Assembly (NCBI GenBank): GCA_012295275.1
Contig: CM022673.1
Span: forward strand, 6,137,811 to 6,153,810
Direction of reading: 5' to 3'
DNA from: Chrysomallon squamiferum
Taxonomy: Eukaryota; Mollusca; Gastropoda; Neomphalida; Peltospiridae
Length of the DNA: 16,000 nucleotides
This document shows, one piece after another, positions 1-8,322 of the stretch. A program made the translations under genes and the position numbers. Numbering within the stretch: the first letter of the stretch is position 1; every line of letters begins with the position of its first letter. Under the pieces are notes generated by a model that was not told the origin of the DNA, searched no databases, and worked only from the letters and a program-made list of their open reading frames with translations.

Positions 1-330
1 CGCAGATCACTCCGCAAGATTCTGGTCGTTTCTCAGAATGGTTCCTCCCGTCTTTTGGCGTCGACAGCAGCGCCAGTGTCAACATCTTCCAGCACATTTG
101 CTTTTTTTGTCGCAGAATTAGAATAAAGCAACCCAATTTCTGATCGTTTGACTAGGTGTGCCGAACCATGTGATGCGAAGAAATGGCAATATTGATTAGT
201 TCGACTGTTGTGCCATTAAGGAAAAAACCTGCAGGGCACCTGGTTAAGTGTTGACAACGGCCGATCAAAGGTGCGTTGATGGCGTCCCCAGCGGTGACGA
301 CGTTGTAGAATTAAACCTAGAGCATGTTTC
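1..330. other. Higher-complexity CpG-containing segment, no gene called
   Basis: This stretch lacks simple repeats and has more CpG (for example around 50-75 and 255-305) than most of the window. All three plus-strand frames are open from base 1 for more than 110 bases (ending at stops near 119, 132 and 152). That could be the tail of an exon entering from the left, but no frame has a recognisable domain and no frame is favoured. On the minus strand, about 50 codons are open between roughly 316 and 154, with faintly CUB-like spacing, but a stop lies directly upstream in that frame and there is no usable splice acceptor. It is most likely unique non-coding DNA, possibly regulatory. Confidence 0.4.
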
Positions 331-336
331 AATTTA

Positions 337-388
337 CCATTTCTTTATTTTATTTATTTATTTTTTTTTCTCTCTCCCTCTCTCTCAA
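337..388 (+). repeat. TTTA / poly-T / CT compound low-complexity tract
   Basis: A short array of TTTA units runs into a T run and then an imperfect pyrimidine CT/CCT tract. The flanking open frame translates through it as a Phe/Ser/Leu-rich stretch, which is a low-complexity artefact. Confidence 0.85.
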
Positions 389-768
389 GTCTTAAGCAAT
401 AATAATTATAAAATCTGTATTATTATTTCCTATGCATGTTTTGTTTTATTACTGTGGATGTTTAAACGTAACGCAGTGTGTGTGTATAGATGTGGACGGA
501 AGAACCATCGCGATCAACTAAATAAAAATAAATCTTATCTCATTTTACCCTGGTACCAGTCAGTGACCTGCGCACTGAGATATCTCTTGTTTGACCGTCT
601 TCACAGAATTACTGTAGACATTACTCTTGAAATCACCTGAAAATCCTTTAACAGCTAGATGTATTGAACAGATCTTGGAATACACATGATTAGCACTTGT
701 TTATTTACTTAGTGCTGGTTTGTTTATTTGTTTCTTTAATAATATATCATTCTGTTCATTTAAATCAA
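389..768. other. AT-rich unique DNA, nothing recognised
   Basis: Mixed AT-rich sequence with no clear repeat array, RNA gene or protein signature. A 130-codon open frame starting at 248 runs through here to 640. Its composition is Phe/Tyr/Ile-rich at the low-complexity tract and otherwise unremarkable, and it resembles no family I know. I treat it as fortuitous. Confidence 0.5.

Positions 769-813
<45 letters not shown>
769..813 (+). repeat. (TTA)n microsatellite
   Basis: About 14-15 uninterrupted TTA/ATT units. It produces a run of Tyr codons in one plus frame, which explains a spurious 104-codon open frame over 697-1011. Confidence 0.97.
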
Positions 814-844
814 CACGTATTCGTATATTTGCTTTTTAATGTAG

Positions 845-872
845 ATATATATATATTTTTTTTTATCTTAAA
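845..872 (+). repeat. (AT)n then poly-T
   Basis: A short TA dinucleotide array of about six units runs directly into a T-rich tract. Confidence 0.8.
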
Positions 873-1525
873 ACGGAAAGAAAAACTTTTAAAATTATTT
901 TTATTTGTTTGTGTGAGCACTTACATGCTTGTTATAATGCTGTTGTATTTCAGTAGCATACTTTTAACAACAACGGTTATTGAACGTATTATAACACAAT
1001 CATTTTTTTAATTAATTTATTTATTTTTTATTTTTTATTGTTGTAATATATGATAGAGAAGAAAAGATGTTCTTCAATGAGATGATCTTATTGTTTAACA
1101 ACTTCATTTATTTGATACAAATCTTTTCATAGACAAGAAAACACATACCACAACCTTTAATAAGCCTCAGTTAAGACTGAATAATAACTTGAAGATTAAT
1201 CCTGCTACCTAACACGCCTTAGGATAACGCTGTTTCCAGTAAGCTAACTGATCACTCTCTTAGAGATGATAATTACAACTATTCGATGAAAACAATGGAT
1301 CCGGTTCATAATTATTATTAACTTTGTAAATAGCACACGCATCCTTAAATTTTCGTTATAAAATAATTCAAGAACATTAACCACGGTTACATCCACCGCC
1401 AACGAAGATACAACAAGCAACCTTTGTCTTGAATGTATAAGCACGCCTTCTTGGACAAAGAGTCTCGTAATGATAAATCAAAACTTATAACGGAGCCAGC
1501 ATCCAACACACTATAATTTGTATAA

Positions 1526-1590
1526 AGGTCAGTATACCAAAACAAAGCGTTATATATACTATTTTTTTTTCTTTAGATAGGTCAGTATAC
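1526..1590 (+). repeat. 12-bp direct repeat containing AGGTCA
   Basis: AGGTCAGTATAC occurs at 1526-1537 and again at 1579-1590, 53 bp apart. Each copy contains AGGTCA, the consensus half-site of nuclear receptors. The intervening 41 bases are AT- and T-rich. It could be a diverged local duplication, a target-site duplication around a small insertion, or chance. Confidence 0.5.
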
Positions 1591-1750
1591 AGAGAACAAA
1601 CCTGGTGACCTAAGATTTAAGTTCAGTGTATTGTCGTGCAAATATTCAATTAACGTTCAAGATATTGCTGTACTGCGCACGCGATCAAGGCGTCTGGAAT
1701 ATCTACCGAAATCAGCGCCGTGTTTTAGCTGGTTAGTCAGTAAATGGTGT

Positions 1751-1770
1751 GGTGTAAGTGGATTTACACC
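1751..1770 (+). repeat. Perfect 7-bp inverted repeat (short hairpin)
   Basis: GGTGTAA at 1751-1757 pairs exactly with TTACACC at 1764-1770 across a six-base loop. No T run follows closely, and in a eukaryotic setting there is no reason to call it a terminator. Function is unknown. Confidence 0.6.
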
Positions 1771-1930
1771 TATGTTATTAATTTTGCACGAGAATGCGAC
1801 TTGCCTGCGCCATCGGTATCTGATAACGTTAAATTAAGTAAACGAATGAATATTTGTTCAAAGGTATCCTAAAACATTTTAATAATATTAGTTTCATGTA
1901 GGTTTCCTATAATGTTTGATATAAAAAGCC

Positions 1931-2001
1931 AAAAATAAATAATAAATAAATAAATAAATAAATAAAAATAATAATAATAATAATAATAAATAATAAAAAA
2001 A
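1931..2001 (+). repeat. (AAAT)n / (AAT)n compound array
   Basis: AAAT units pass into AAT units and end in a short A run. A-rich arrays of this type often mark the tail of an old retroposon, but no SINE or LINE body is recognisable upstream. Confidence 0.95.
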
Positions 2002-2567
2002 TCCTTCCGTACGCATACATACCAAGGGTTTTCAATATACTCATCTGAAATGCGGTCACTTTTTGCATCGGGTAAAACGAACCACTGATTGATTACCTAT
2101 TTCTTACGAGGCATGCGCAGTACTACAAAAGATTACGTGGAGTGAATTGAAACCAAAAATTATGAAATAGTTAAAAGAGTTTATTCCATTTGTATTGTGG
2201 TGGAATTTAGTTTAAAGATCATAAATCCCGTTAAAGGGAATATAATTTAATCCAAGTTCCCACCGTATTTTCGTCCATATTTTATAGTTTTAGCCTCAAA
2301 ACGACATGGTCTATGGACTGAGGCAAAATAACTATTGTCATAATAAAAATAAATGAACTAAAATGGTTCTGTGATTTAACGACAATGGTAGAACATACAT
2401 ATATACATTAATAGCCTTTGAAAAAGAGAATGGTGCAACACAATTACACCTAATCAGAAGAAAAATTTAGTTTTTAATCGGAAAATAAACGGTAGAGCGA
2501 GAGTAGATTACCTCCCTTTTAAACTGCAAATTTGTTTCAGCGGTCAATAATAATTATGTGGAAATAC

Positions 2568-2570
<3 letters not shown>
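2002..2570. other. Unique DNA with NRF-1-like site and one hairpin
   Basis: No coding or RNA gene is seen. GCATGCGCA at 2111-2119 matches nine of the twelve positions of the NRF-1 palindrome. GCCTCA at 2293-2298 pairs with TGAGGC at 2319-2324 over a 20-base loop; after one A/A mismatch, three further T-A pairs extend the stem. Confidence 0.45.

Positions 2571-2625
<55 letters not shown>
2571..2625 (+). repeat. (CT)27 microsatellite
   Basis: 55 uninterrupted bases of CT. One frame reads Ser-Leu repeats, so the 119-codon open frame over 2532-2891 is an artefact. It is a pure homopyrimidine mirror repeat, a known class of potential H-DNA. Confidence 0.99.
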
Positions 2626-2632
<7 letters not shown>

Positions 2633-2700
2633 ATACGGTATATATAAAATATTTACACATACACACACATACGTACACACACAGACATATAGATACCTAC
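2626..2700 (+). repeat. Imperfect (TA)n / (CA)n tract
   Basis: A short TATA-rich stretch followed by interrupted ACAC, ACAT and GACA units. It looks like a decayed CA/TACA array bridging the CT array and the purer CA array downstream. Confidence 0.8.
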
Positions 2701-2768
2701 CTATTTTTTTCACTGGTGTTTCACAATGTATACAATATTATACATATGTAAATACATTTTTATATGAA

Positions 2769-2770
<2 letters not shown>

Positions 2771-2805
<35 letters not shown>

Positions 2806-2826
2806 CACTAACCACACACACACAAA
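2771..2826 (+). repeat. (CA)n microsatellite
   Basis: About 15 pure CA units, a short CTAA interruption block, and several more CA units. Thr/His runs in the overlapping frames are artefacts. Confidence 0.97.
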
Positions 2827-3158
2827 TACCTCGAAAAATATATACGCCCCACATATTCTTAATCATTGCGTCGGCTCGATCTAATAAATAGATAATAGAT
2901 TATCTCTAGCAAAACAAACAGTTTATATTTTGGAGACTAATGCGAATGCCAGAAGTATTAACTAAAATATTCGTTACTGGTAATGTTCAGAGTATTTTTC
3001 TCCCATTAAGCTAAGTGTATAAGATCTTTTCTCCAGGTAGATCCATGCAGAAGTGGAAATATTTGAATCGTTTAATGGGGTGCGTCGCTTAATGGCAGGA
3101 AATACAACGGAATTAATGATCGGTCACGTGAATAAAATTGCTTGGTGACTGCGGGTTA
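2827..3158. other. Unique AT-rich DNA, nothing recognised
   Basis: Ordinary mixed sequence between the CA array and the poly-T tract. I see no repeat, RNA gene or conserved motif. Confidence 0.5.
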
Positions 3159-3183
3159 TTTTTTTTTTTTTTTTTTTTTTTTT
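3159..3183 (+). repeat. Poly-T tract, 25 nt
   Basis: 25 consecutive T. It could be the reverse of a retroposon poly(A) tail inserted on the minus strand. The 3' flank (3184-3299) has no recognisable tRNA-like head, so the origin stays open. Confidence 0.95.
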
Positions 3184-3299
3184 AAATATATTTTCCAAAG
3201 GTTTCAAGGATTTTATTTACTAATGTCATATCTTGCGGAAGCGAATTATTATAGTTGTTTTCTTGTTGTTTTTACAGTTCTTCGTTTGTTTATTGTTCT

Positions 3300-3353
3300 T
3301 TTATTTATTTATTTATTTTTTTTTTTTTTTTTTTTTTTTTTTATTATTATTAT
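3300..3353 (+). repeat. TTTA / poly-T / TTA compound tract
   Basis: Four to five TTTA units, a run of more than 20 T and then TTA units lead without a gap into the TAG array. On the opposite strand this reads as a poly(A)-rich tail. Confidence 0.95.
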
Positions 3354-3690
3354 TAGTAGTAGTAGTAGTAGTAATAATAGTAGTAGGAGTAGTAGTAGTA
3401 GTAATAGTAGTAGTAGTAGTAGTAGTAGTAGTAATAGTTGTAGTAGTAGTAGTAGTAACAGCACTTTTTGTTGTTCTGATGGTGGTGACGCTGTTTGTGG
3501 TAACAGTATTTAATAACAGTAGTTGTAATGGTGGTAATAATGCCGGGGATAGGTGTGATCCTGGTAATAGTAGTAGGAATGCATGCAACAGAAGCAAACA
3601 GCAGAAGAAGTAGCAGTAACAGTGGTAATAGCAGTAACAGCTGTAACAGCAGTAACAGTACTAATTACTGTAGTTATAGTAGTAGCGAAC
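3354..3690 (+). repeat. Long degenerate TAG/CAG/AAC triplet array
   Basis: About 330 bp of three-base periodicity. The first 100 bp is nearly pure TAG with TAA and TGG variants. The remainder decays through GGT, AAC, CAG and AAG variants but keeps much of the three-base rhythm. Open frames on both strands here read as poly-Ser, poly-Val or poly-Thr and are not genes. Confidence 0.93.
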
Positions 3691-3852
3691 TATTTTGTTA
3701 CTGTTTGTTTTTATATATATATTCTTTATTCTTTTTGCAAATATAAAATTTCAACTCGACACTTAATATCACAACAGGAGAAGATTATTTTCTGACATCA
3801 GATTTTTAAGTTAACCATACAATTGATGCATATCTTCAGATAAAACCCCCTC

Positions 3853-3882
3853 AAAAACAAACAAACAAAAAACAAAACAAAA
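3853..3882 (+). repeat. A-rich (AAAC)n tract abutting poly-T
   Basis: AAAC-type units adjoin a 14-base T run. Read on the minus strand this is poly(A) followed by a TTTG-rich patch, and it marks the 3' end of the SINE candidate beside it. Confidence 0.85.
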
Positions 3883-4092
3883 TTTTTTTTTTTTTTATAC
3901 AATTTTCATCCACAGTAAGTATTCTTTCACGTGCTCTTTCCAAAACCAGGAAATACATACCAAATACCTTTGATAACAGACACAGCCTGCAACGATAAAC
4001 TGTTCAAAGGACGCAACGAAGGGGAATGATCCTGCGACCCTCGCGTTTTGGGTCAGCACCCAAACCGCCGGTTTACGAGCCTCTCTCACTGG
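3883..4092 (-). mobile_element. tRNA-derived SINE candidate
   Basis: On the minus strand a tRNA-like head is followed by a body of about 130 bases and a 14-base poly(A) tail (plus-strand T run 3883-3896). In the head, a GGCTCGTAAACCGG-type A-box region lies at 4068-4083. A 7-bp stem with a four-base loop at 4047-4064 resembles an anticodon arm, and a 4-bp mini-hairpin at 4034-4044 resembles a variable arm. GATCATTCC at 4023-4031 matches the pol III B-box consensus GWTCRANNC at eight of nine positions. Box spacing, overall size near 210 bp and tail are right for a SINE. I could not see target-site duplications, so both ends are approximate. A 64-codon minus frame at 3895-4089 runs through it and is spurious. 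The exact family is unassigned; octopus tRNA-SINEs are the obvious comparison. Confidence 0.6.
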
Positions 4093-4430
4093 AAGTTATT
4101 TAGTGGGTTTGTTTTAAGTGGAATTTCTGCAATAAAAGCGTACACAAACTAAAACCTCTAAAGCCTTATATTCTTTGGCTTATCCACTTCCCTACCGATA
4201 CCAGTGGCAAACGAAGCGTTACATCTGTAAAAAGGTTTTATCTGATGGTCGGGACAGAGGCAGAGTGTGTTGATATCCAACAGAAGCTCGTGAAAATAAC
4301 GTTTATTCCACGGAGCATCGTTACGTTACATAAAAACCGTTATGGTCTGATATTAAAATACGTGATGAAATTACTCATGTAAAGGAAAGGTAATCGACGT
4401 GTTAGAAAACTGATTCTTAGTTAAGAAACA
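4093..4430. other. Unique DNA, nothing recognised
   Basis: Mixed sequence without repeats, gene signatures or RNA features, lying between the SINE candidate and the TTC array. Confidence 0.5.
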
Positions 4431-4491
4431 TTTCTTCTTCTTCTTCTTCTTCTTCTTCTTCTTCTTCTTCTTCTTCTTCGTCTTCTTCTTT
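4431..4491 (+). repeat. (TTC)n microsatellite
   Basis: Sixteen pure TTC units at 4432-4479, then a TCG interruption and a few more units. This is the same repeat class as GAA on the opposite strand, a pure purine/pyrimidine tract able to form triplex structure. Confidence 0.98.
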
Positions 4492-4623
4492 GTCATTACG
4501 AGAACTAATAACAGCAGCTTTAATTATATCCACGTTTGAGTATGCATGATAACATTCACTAATATTATAATACATTATCTGAAGCATAGCATTAACGAAT
4601 TTCTCTGATCTGTATTAATCAAT

Positions 4624-4797
4624 CCGTCTGCCTGCCTATCTCTCTGTCTGTCTGTCTATCTGTCTATCTATCTATCTATCTATTTATCTGTCTGTCTGTC
4701 TATCTGTCTGTCTCTCTATCTATATGTCTGTCTGTCTGTCTATCTATCTATCTGTCTGTCTTTTTACCTGTTTATCTAGTTATCTATCTACCTACCT
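4624..4797 (+). repeat. (TCTG/TCTA)n tetranucleotide array, GATA/GACA type
   Basis: About 170 bp of interleaved TCTG and TCTA units with TTTA, CCTG, TCTC and CCTA variants. On the minus strand it reads GACA/GATA, the composition of Bkm-type satellites. The internal mosaic suggests repeated slippage and point mutation rather than one expansion. Confidence 0.95.
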
Positions 4798-4829
4798 AAT
4801 AAATAAATAAATAAATAAATAAAATAAAC
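4797..4829 (+). repeat. (AAAT)n microsatellite
   Basis: Seven or so AAAT units directly abutting the TCTG/TCTA array. Confidence 0.95.
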
Positions 4830-5625
4830 ATTTGTGATTATATCACTAATATTCCCAACACACAAATGCAGAAAAAGACGCTTCATATTTATTCACTGTT
4901 CTATGCAGTTAATTAGAACCCAGAATAAGCAGCTAAATAATACATTTCACAGCCATTAACTACTCAGTCAGTGATGAAGGTGTTATACCAGTTAATTATT
5001 TTTCACTGAAATGTAAAACCTACTTTTTAAATTTACTCAGATTATTTAAATGCTTGTAAAGAAGAAAATAAATAAAATTTAAAAAAACAAACACGCAAAC
5101 CCACATCGATCTAAAATAAATACGCTAAGTTGCTTTAATCTTTATAATGGAATAAAGTAATATAAAAATGTAAAAACAGTAATAAAATGAAAAGAATACA
5201 TATACAGATTAACATAATTTCATGAATTCTTTAGAGATTTTATTAAACAGACACATGTTTCTATAATCTCTCTGTATATATATATATATATATTTACAAA
5301 ATTTAAAATAATATTTAGAAATAAACAACATTATTCTTTTCAGCTTGGTTTGATGTATTATTCATTATGTAAATGTAGTGTGCTAGAACACTTTGTTTTC
5401 AGAAGCGAAATGAAACATCGTTGCCAGTGTAACTTTGAATACAAATATTATTACAATGCAAGGCACTGCACGAAACTCATCAATGTCACTGTTAAAACGT
5501 TAAATGATGTTTTTTTTTAAATTTTTATTAATTAGTCTATTGCTACTGTTACTTTCAGGCTTTCTTTATTACAAAGACGCAAAAATATGTATGGTTAGAA
5601 ACTGTGAAATATTAAGATTAATTAA
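4830..5625. other. AT-rich unique DNA with (TA)n at 5274-5293
   Basis: About 800 bp of AT-rich sequence with no supportable gene. It contains A-rich patches near 5065-5095, a TA dinucleotide array at 5274-5293 and a T run at 5509-5518. Confidence 0.5.
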
Positions 5626-5703
5626 TTAATTTTTAATTTAAAAAAAAAAAGAAGAAGAAAAAAATTGTTTCATTTCGAATCACATGAACATATTGATTAA
5701 TTT
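5626..5703 (+). repeat. Dispersed repeat, copy 1
   Basis: An A-rich stretch followed by a segment (5667-5702) with strong similarity to 9040-9074. Both contain GTTTCAT, then ATCACA or ATCACAT, and the shared block GAACATATTGATTAAT. Both are preceded by TTTTTAATT and a purine-rich A tract, in the same orientation. It is likely a fragment of one interspersed repeat family that I cannot name. Confidence 0.6.
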
Positions 5704-5762
5704 TCTGTCTGATTCAGGATGTCCGGTTTTGTTATTTTTGTCTTGCAAACGTTAGTGGAAAG

Positions 5763-6135
5763 AGTTGTAGTAGTTTTAATAGTAGTGGTGTTTGTAGTAT
5801 TTGTAGTTGTAGAAATAATAGTAGTAGTGCTAGTAGTGGTGGTGGTGATGATTGTGGTGGTAGTCGTACATTGTTTTTGTTGTTGTAATTGTTGTATTTC
5901 TAGTGGTGGTGGTACTGATAGTAGCAACAGTAGCAGTAGTGGTAGTAATAGTAGTGAGATAGTAGATAGCAGATGTAGTTTTAATAGTTAAAGTAGCAGT
6001 AGAACAAACAAAAAAAGTAGTTATAACAGTAGTAGTAGTAGCAGCAGTTTTGTTTTTGTTGTTGTAGTATTAATAGTTTCAGTTTAGAAGAAAGTAATAG
6101 TAATTAGTAGTAGTAGGACAGCAGCAGCAGCAGTT
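5763..6135 (+). repeat. Long degenerate TAG/GTG/CAG triplet array
   Basis: About 370 bp with three-base periodicity, mostly TAG and GTA with GTG, TTG and CAG variants, ending in a short CAG run at 6118-6133. It is the same type and strand as 3354-3690. A minus-strand Thr-rich frame (5697-5927) and a plus-strand Val-rich frame (5719-5991) are both artefacts. Confidence 0.92.
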
Positions 6136-6501
6136 TCGGACTAGAAGTATTCATGAAAAGTAACATGGAAACAAACAGTTAATATGATTAGCCTTGAATG
6201 CAGTGGGCGGAGTGTTTTGCATGCAGAATCTTTTTTTACTTGAATCCCTTTAATTTCACTTCACCATGTTCATTATCAGCTTTCATACCCGTTTCAAGGA
6301 ATTCACAGCAGCTTCAAATATTTCTGTCACGTTTTACGTCTGCTCAGGGGAGAGAACACGAAGAGAAATTACATGTTTTGTGAGGTATATGCATTTCTTT
6401 TATTTCTTTAAGTGAAATTTAACCTTTAGTGCTACGAGAGAAAAATTTTAGGAACAACTAACACGATTAATTCGTCTTTTCTTTTTATTTTAGTATCTGT
6501 A
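6136..6501. other. Moderately complex unique DNA
   Basis: A repeat-free stretch with a 61-codon open frame at 6198-6383 of normal composition. It shows no family resemblance, no signal peptide and no clear splice context. I do not call it coding. Confidence 0.45.
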
Positions 6502-6519
6502 TTTTTTTTTTTTTTTTTT
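6502..6519 (+). repeat. Poly-T tract, 18 nt
   Basis: 18 consecutive T within a T-rich neighbourhood. Confidence 0.93.
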
Positions 6520-6544
6520 ATTTAGATCAGGATTAAATGACATG

Positions 6545-6626
6545 ATCAGTCAATCCTTCCCTTAATCAGTCCGTCCGTCAGTCTGTATATCTGTTTGCCT
6601 GTTTGTCGGTTGTTCGGTCCATGTTT
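6545..6626 (+). repeat. Highly decayed TCTG/TCCG tetranucleotide array
   Basis: Scattered CAGTC, TCCG, TCTG, CCTG and TCGG words suggest an old relative of the 4624-4797 array, now barely periodic. Confidence 0.5.
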
Positions 6627-6996
6627 GTGGATATCTACCAATCCATCTTTATGTCTGCCTTTTCTTTTATCAAATTTACATAAATATGCATCCATATGTG
6701 TAAGTTTAGAAAGTTTAAGATATTAAGATTATTTAAATTAGTCCAAGCGATTTTTGTATTGTTTGATTAATTAAAATTAAATAATTAATTTAAAAGAATA
6801 TGCGAGATATGTTTCAGTTAAAGATGCATTTTGGTCTCCTTTGCCTAGTTTTAAAATAACTGTTTAAAAATAATTCGTGACGTCATATCGTTGTATATTG
6901 GAAAAACATGTCATCGACAAGTCGTTTCCTTCATGAACAGAGGGTCACATCCAGTCAAATAACACGAAGCCAAATACCTCGAATTACATTTTATAT
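6627..6996. other. AT-rich unique DNA with a palindromic CRE
   Basis: No gene is seen. A perfect palindromic cAMP-response element, TGACGTCA, lies at 6878-6885. No TATA, CCAAT or CpG cluster surrounds it, so function cannot be claimed from the motif alone. Confidence 0.45.
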
Positions 6997-7142
6997 CACC
7001 ACCACCACCACCTACTAAACCAACAACAAGAAAAACAACAACAACAACAGCAACAACAACAACAACAACAACAATAATAATAATAATAATAATGTATAAT
7101 GTATAATAATAATAATAATAAAGTATAATGTATAATAATAAT
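6997..7142 (+). repeat. CAC / AAC / AAT compound array
   Basis: Short CAC array, an eight-base gap, about 15 AAC units with AAG and CAG variants, then AAT. The AAT part contains a higher-order pattern in which TAATG and GTATAATG blocks recur at 7090-7142. Neighbouring units differ by one base (AAC to AAT), consistent with one array seeding the next. Confidence 0.93.
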
Positions 7143-7893
7143 GAATTTCATTTGCCTTTTAATTATGTAATGTCTATTTATTTTTATTCCAAGCTGTTTA
7201 CTAATAAATTTTTATTTAGTAAAGAAGGAGAAATATTTCGCAAGAAAACCAAAGCGTCATTGCAGAAACAGCTCAAATATCGCTAAGCAGTTTCCAAAAA
7301 GATTTCCAAGATTCAAAGAGCATCAATAGTATAAATAAACAAATAAATAAATAAATCAAACAAAATAAAGTAAAGTAAAAAAAAATATATATTTAAAATA
7401 ATAGAATGAAATAAATTACTCGATTTAAGGGAACGATAATATACATAACTGAGTGACATTTCATGAACCATTTTGGATTCTTTATAAAGAAAATTACTTT
7501 CTCCCTCGGAATTATGTCGCTTTTTATTCTTGTCCATTTATAGTGCATCTTGTGACCCTTACCTTTTGAATTTCTTAACGAAATATAGAACGACGTCACG
7601 CTACAGCCAAATTTAGATATCAGCTTTCTGGGAATAGAGAAGCTAAGGACTTTAACAGAGCTGCATAGGTAGAGCTTCATCACAAGCAGATGGTTGTTTA
7701 TCGCTTTGTTTTTCAGGTACACACCGCGTTCTTTGTAATTATAAAGATTCTCTAAGACTGCGAATAGTTCTCTGACCAATTATGAAGTGTCAGAATGGTT
7801 CTATATGAATGTTTATGATGACAAAGAAACATTTGCTTCCTGTGATGTTTTCTCTGTTTCTTAAATGATGCGACTGTCCTTTTCAATAACCTA
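7143..7893. other. Unique AT-rich DNA with chance open frames
   Basis: Contains an AAAT patch at 7333-7357. A 128-codon minus-strand frame at 7393-7779 is the longest non-repetitive open frame in this part. Its product is Lys/Ile/Phe-rich, shows no transposase, zinc-finger or enzyme motif that I know, and ends in AT-rich low-complexity sequence. Probably fortuitous. Confidence 0.45.
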
Positions 7894-7915
7894 TTTTTTT
7901 TTTTTTTTTTTTTTT
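7894..7915 (+). repeat. Poly-T tract, 22 nt
   Basis: 22 consecutive T; they give the Phe run in the 149-codon frame over 7865-8314, which I treat as an artefact. Confidence 0.95.
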
Positions 7916-8322
7916 ATGTATGTCCAATTCTTTTTCTCTCTGCGGCTTCACCAGTCGCTTTCTCTCGTTATGTCTGTTGTGTGTTCTTGTATTTCTTTCT
8001 TTCCATCAACGCGCGCCTGTATTTATTTCACTCAACATAAACGTTATTTCTGTTTCCACATTCTTTTTTTTTATTACATCATAATTAATGATTATAAATG
8101 CAAAACTCATTTTACACACACACACACACACACGCATATACCTACCTTCCTACTACGTATCTACCTAATTAGCTTATTTTTATTTATTTTGTATCTATTA
8201 TTTTTAATTTATTTACGTTTTTGTCTCAATGGTTCCCTCCTTTCAGTGTATTCCAACTCTTTAATTGCGTTTCATTGCTTTGACTTTTACAAGAGCCATC
8301 GTGGATCTTTTTGAGGAGAGAT
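7916..8322. other. Pyrimidine-rich unique DNA with (CA)n
   Basis: T/C-rich on the plus strand. It contains a (CA)n array of nine to ten units at 8115-8133, followed by decayed TTTA-rich sequence to about 8215. No coding call. Confidence 0.6.

Larger units (their letters stand above)
873..1930. other. AT-rich unique DNA with short direct and inverted repeats
   Basis: About 1 kb with no gene that I can support. It contains a T/TTTA-rich patch at 1008-1038, a 12-base direct repeat (AGGTCAGTATAC at 1526-1537 and 1579-1590), and a perfect 7-bp hairpin at 1751-1770. A 68-codon open frame at 1631-1837 starts at TTG, has mixed composition and no recognisable domain. It is most likely chance. Confidence 0.5.

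Noticed and set aside
154-316. Minus-strand CUB-like wording
   Set aside because: The resemblance is a few residues only. A stop lies just upstream in frame after the only AG acceptor, and key cysteine spacing is not kept.
248-640. 130-codon plus-strand open frame
   Set aside because: It passes through a TTTA/poly-T/CT tract and has no recognisable domain or conserved composition; likely chance.
697-1011. 104-codon plus-strand open frame with a hydrophobic profile
   Set aside because: The Tyr run is the TTA array, and the hydrophobicity comes from T-rich sequence rather than real membrane segments.
1751-1770. Rho-independent terminator
   Set aside because: No U tract follows the hairpin and nothing else in the window looks bacterial.
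1631-1837. 68-codon frame of normal composition
   Set aside because: It starts at TTG, has no domain and no splice context; expected by chance in 16 kb on six frames.
3142-3613. Ser-rich and Val-rich open frames over the TAG tract, and the Thr-rich frame on the other strand
   Set aside because: Three overlapping frames on both strands are open because a TAG-type array lacks stops in two of its phases; none is a protein.
3895-4089. 64-codon minus-strand frame
   Set aside because: It coincides with the SINE candidate from head to poly(A); such frames are commonly mis-annotated as small proteins.
6997-7142. CRISPR-like array
   Set aside because: The repeats are contiguous triplets without unique spacers, and the window is eukaryotic in character.
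7393-7779. 128-codon minus-strand frame, considered as a possible transposase remnant
   Set aside because: No DDE/DDD motif, helix-turn-helix, reverse transcriptase or other family wording is present; AT-rich chance frame.
7865-8314. 149-codon plus-strand frame resembling a multi-pass membrane protein
   Set aside because: The Phe-rich content comes from poly-T and T/C-rich DNA and the His/Thr run from the CA array.
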